Source: Peptoniphilus_E sp964345555 (lineage in GTDB: Bacteria > Bacillota > Clostridia > Tissierellales > Peptoniphilaceae). Taken from it: a DNA stretch of 17,445 nucleotides. Location of the stretch: assembly GCA_964345555.1 (NCBI GenBank), contig CAYFRD010000031.1:1-17445 (forward strand), in the 5' to 3' direction. Below are positions 15,177-17,445 of the stretch, one piece after another; position 1 is the stretch's first letter, and every line of letters starts with the position of its first letter. Both the position numbers and the translations under genes were made by a program. The notes under the pieces were generated by a model. That model was given only the letters and a program-made list of their open reading frames with translations, was not told the DNA's origin and searched no databases.

Positions 15177-16055
15177 TTATTTAAACAAAACATCAAAGGC
15201 ATGTTTATCTAAGCCGGAACCTAAAAATACCATATTCATCTCCGGTCTTTCGCCGTCGTAACGTTCTATGCTGAATTTACCTTGAACTACATCTACTTTC
15301 ACAATTTTATCTCTAATTTCAATGAATCCCTTAGCTCTTATAAGCTTGCCGAATCTACCTGAACAAACTGCATTAAAAACAGTATCCACATCTTGAAAGC
15401 TGTTGAATGAAACTTTTTTATAACTATAGCTTTGCATTGATACATCCTTAGACGTATTCAAATACAAATTACTGTAATCGTAATCTTCCAACAAATCCTT
15501 CCATTGTTCCTTGGAAAATGTGGAGTAGTGATTTGTGTGTATTTTACCACTTGTGTATGTTTCAAGTTTTTTTACAGCTGAGTTTATTTTTTCTTCGCTG
15601 ACATTTTCGATTTTGGACAGCAGTATGTGTCCTGCATTTTTTACTTGGTCTATGAACAGATCGCCGTATTGTTTCATTGTTTCATCAACGGTGTAATAAT
15701 CCACTATTGTTATGGGATTTAGCATTTCAATTTGCTCATATTGTACAGATCTGATATTATCTATTACCTTAGACAAATATCCTATGCCTGTGGGTTCTAT
15801 GACCAAGTAGTCGGGATTTATAGTGTTTGAAATTGTTAAGACTGTAGTTGCAAAATCCGATTTTTTACTGCAGCAAATACATCCTTCTTCAAGGGAAATT
15901 ATGTTGTTGCCCTCTAATTTCAGCAGATCTCTGTCTATATTCGCTCTTGAATAATCATTTTCCAAAATTGCTATATTGTCAACTTTTTTAGAAAATTTTT
16001 GGATAAATGTGGTTTTTCCGCTGCCTAAAAATCCTGATATAATTAATACTTTCAA
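15177..16055 (-). CDS. G3E family GTPase (CobW/HypB-like metallochaperone)
   Basis: The 292-aa protein has Walker A in ISGFLGSGKTT (6-16), the metal-binding CxCC motif in EEGCICCSKK (56-65), a switch/Walker B region LVIEPTGIG (84-92) and a C-terminal CobW-like domain. G3E GTPases insert or deliver Zn, Co or Ni to client metalloenzymes. The guanine-specificity motif, usually [NT]KxD, reads SKIE (147-150), which may weaken base selection. The start is TTG, directly behind the double stop TAA TAG of the alcohol dehydrogenase gene, so translation is probably coupled and the zinc dehydrogenase is the likely client. That partner is broken here, which may leave the GTPase without its job. Confidence 0.88.
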   Translation of the reverse strand: MKVLIISGFLGSGKTTFIQKFSKKVDNIAILENDYSRANIDRDLLKLEGNNIISLEEGCICCSKKSDFATTVLTISNTINPDYLVIEPTGIGYLSKVIDNIRSVQYEQIEMLNPITIVDYYTVDETMKQYGDLFIDQVKNAGHILLSKIENVSEEKINSAVKKLETYTSGKIHTNHYSTFSKEQWKDLLEDYDYSNLYLNTSKDVSMQSYSYKKVSFNSFQDVDTVFNAVCSGRFGKLIRAKGFIEIRDKIVKVDVVQGKFSIERYDGERPEMNMVFLGSGLDKHAFDVLFK

Positions 16056-16058
16056 CTA

Positions 16059-17110
16059 TTAATCTTCCATCAAATCTTCTGCTACTATTACAACCGGTTT
16101 AATTAAATCTCTGGGCTTATCTTTCATAAGCATCAAGGCTTCTTCTACATATTCAAATCCGTTGAATTTATGAGTGACTAATTTAGAAAGATCAAGTTTT
16201 CCTGTGGATACTAATTTTGCAAGTTTTTCCATTTTTAATCTTCCTCCGGGAGTCAATCCGCCTACTATAGCCTTATGTCCCATTCCTACTCCCCATTCAA
16301 CTCTTGGAATTTTTATATAATCTCCGCCGTCAAGATAGTTTACGTTTCCTATTCTTCCGCCGGGTTTTAAAGCTTTGACAGCTTCTTCAAAAGTATCTAC
16401 AGTTCCTCCTGCGATTATTACTTTGTCTACACCTTTACCGCCTGTAAGAGCCAATATTTGTTCCGATATATTGATCCGTCTTTATAGCTGATGATGTCTG
16501 TAGCTCCATAAAATTTTGCGGCTTCTACACAGTTTGGTCTTGTACCTACTGCATAAATTCTCGAAGCTCCTCTTAAATTTGCTCCGGCTACGGACATAAG
16601 TCCTACAGGTCCTATACCTACTACAAGGACTTCATCTCCGAATTGTACATCTGCCAGTTCAACTCCGTGAAATCCTGTTGGAACCATATCTGAAAGCATA
16701 GGAGCTAATACAGGATCCACTCCATCGGGAATGAGTGCCAAGTTTGCATCTGCATCATTGACGTGGAACAATTCACCGAATACTCCGTCTTTGAAGTTTG
16801 AGAATTTCCATCCCGCCAACATTCCGTTAGAATGCATCGGATAACCCGCTTGGGATTCAAGAGCACTCCAGTCGGGTGTTATCGCAGGTACAAGTACTCT
16901 GTCGCCGGGTTTAAAATCCTTTACCAATTCACCGACTTTGACAATTTCTCCGGCAGCTTCATGTCCGAGGATCATATCTTTTCTATCTCCAATTGCACCT
17001 TCCCAAACAGTATGTACATCTGAACTGCATGGAGCCAAAGCTATGGGTTTTACCAAAGCATCCAAGGGTCCCATTGCAGGCTCGGATTTTTCAATCCATC
17101 CTGTTTGTTT
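16059..17110 (-). pseudogene. NADP-type zinc secondary alcohol dehydrogenase, broken
   Basis: The protein resembles isopropanol/secondary alcohol dehydrogenases of the clostridial type, which interconvert ketones and secondary alcohols. Visible features are GWIEKSEPA, LAPCSSDVHTVWEGAIG with a zinc Cys, ILGHEAAGE with a zinc His, ML-SDM with the third zinc ligand Asp, the cofactor loop VGIGPVGLMS, and the C-terminal KDKPRDLIKPVVIVAED. Two lesions are seen. First, the first dozen or so codons are missing: in-frame homology starts near 17104 behind a stop codon, where an IS256-family end abuts. Second, an extra AT in ATATAT at 16466-16471 shifts the frame; removing two bases restores SISEQILALTGGKGVD. 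The two open pieces span 16427-17110 and 16059-16454. Confidence 0.9.
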
Positions 17111-17140
17111 TTAGTCAAGTCCTTAATTTTGTGTAAAATG
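17111..17140. repeat. Probable terminal inverted repeat of an IS256-family element
   Basis: Between the transposase stop and the dehydrogenase remnant lies a segment that on the minus strand reads TTTTACACAAAATTAAGGAC, like the ends of many clostridial IS256-family elements. The exact tip and any 8-9 bp target duplication cannot be fixed because the other end of the element is not in the window. Confidence 0.5.
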
Positions 17141-17166
17141 CTATAATGCATATTCTTATTTTATTT

Positions 17167-17433
17167 TTATGCATCACTATGAGTATAATTGATGTATCTT
17201 CTTGTGCTTGTTGACCATTCTTCATCAATGTCTATAAGCATCGTACCGATTAATCTATCTGCCGATTCAACATTCGGAAAAATACGAATTACTTTTTCTC
17301 TACGTCTAATTTCTTGATTCAATCTCTCTAATAAATTTGTGCTTTTTAATCTGTTGTATTGTGTTGAAGCTGAAGCGGTATATTGGAAAGCATGGATAGG
17401 ATATACTAAATAGGACAATTTCATTCCGAACAT
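17167..17433 (-). pseudogene. IS256-family (Mutator) transposase, C-terminal remnant
   Basis: About 75 residues match the C-terminal end of Mutator-type transposases: RLKSTNLLERLNQEIRRREK (28-47), VIRIFPNVESADRLIG (48-63) and EEWSTSTRRYINY (71-83). This part follows the last catalytic Glu region, so the DDE core is missing. Family similarity begins at AFQYT; the preceding 14 codons come from the 54-bp terminal repeat and are preceded by an in-frame TAA, so the frame does not continue into a longer transposase. The element interrupted the 5' end of the alcohol dehydrogenase gene and was itself cut by, or recombined at, the repeat. Confidence 0.85.
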
Positions 17434-17445
17434 GATATATTAAAA
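17392..17445. repeat. 54-bp terminal inverted repeat, right copy
   Basis: Exact reverse complement of bases 1-54. It abuts the transposase remnant at its CAT/GCT codon boundary, exactly where similarity to Mutator transposases begins. The same sequence therefore disrupts two unrelated genes in the same outward orientation. Confidence 0.9.

Noticed and set aside
1..17445. CRISPR array, tRNA or rRNA genes
   Set aside because: I saw no regularly spaced repeats and no tRNA- or rRNA-like conserved segments on either strand.

Overview
The window looks like chromosomal DNA from a low-GC Gram-positive anaerobe. It is AT-rich and uses AGGAGG/GGTGAT-type ribosome binding sites. It carries a DnaD-domain protein next to a DnaC/DnaI-type helicase loader, an ECF S component, a YerB-like lipoprotein and remains of an IS256-family element. 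My best guess is Bacillota, class Tissierellia (Peptoniphilus-like) or a related Clostridia lineage; this rests on gene content and codon use only.

Left part (1-6700), mostly minus strand. A CPBP-type intramembrane protease gene is cut short at the left edge by a 54-bp sequence that reappears inverted at the right edge. After an apparently non-coding gap there is a tightly packed minus-strand operon, in transcription order: GNAT acetyltransferase, DnaD-domain protein, helicase-loader ATPase, class I/II aminotransferase, 88-aa membrane protein. It ends in a terminator that contains the last gene's stop codon. A MATE efflux gene lies just upstream.

Middle part (6840-9155). A DUF3048 (YerB-like) lipoprotein gene with its own terminator is followed by 1.2 kb of very AT-rich DNA. 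That stretch holds a palindrome and promoter followed by two overlapping tiny membrane-protein ORFs, the first with ATA where a start codon should be. It also holds a bidirectional terminator and an isolated minus-strand promoter overlapped by two dyads, with no intact gene downstream.

Right part (9156-15112). A minus-strand run encodes ProC, a DJ-1/PfpI protein, a P1-family self-processing peptidase, a PanT-like ECF S component and a CoaX-like protein. The last two suggest pantothenate uptake and use, but the CoaX homologue has replaced its key kinase residues. Divergent from proC is a plus-strand operon of two half-size ChrA chromate-transporter subunits and a DUF975 membrane protein.

Right edge (15177-17445). 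A G3E (CobW/HypB-like) GTPase lies 3 nt downstream of a zinc-dependent secondary alcohol dehydrogenase. The dehydrogenase is a pseudogene: its 5' end is replaced by an IS256-family element and it carries a 2-bp AT insertion. The transposase remnant itself stops where the shared 54-bp terminal sequence begins.
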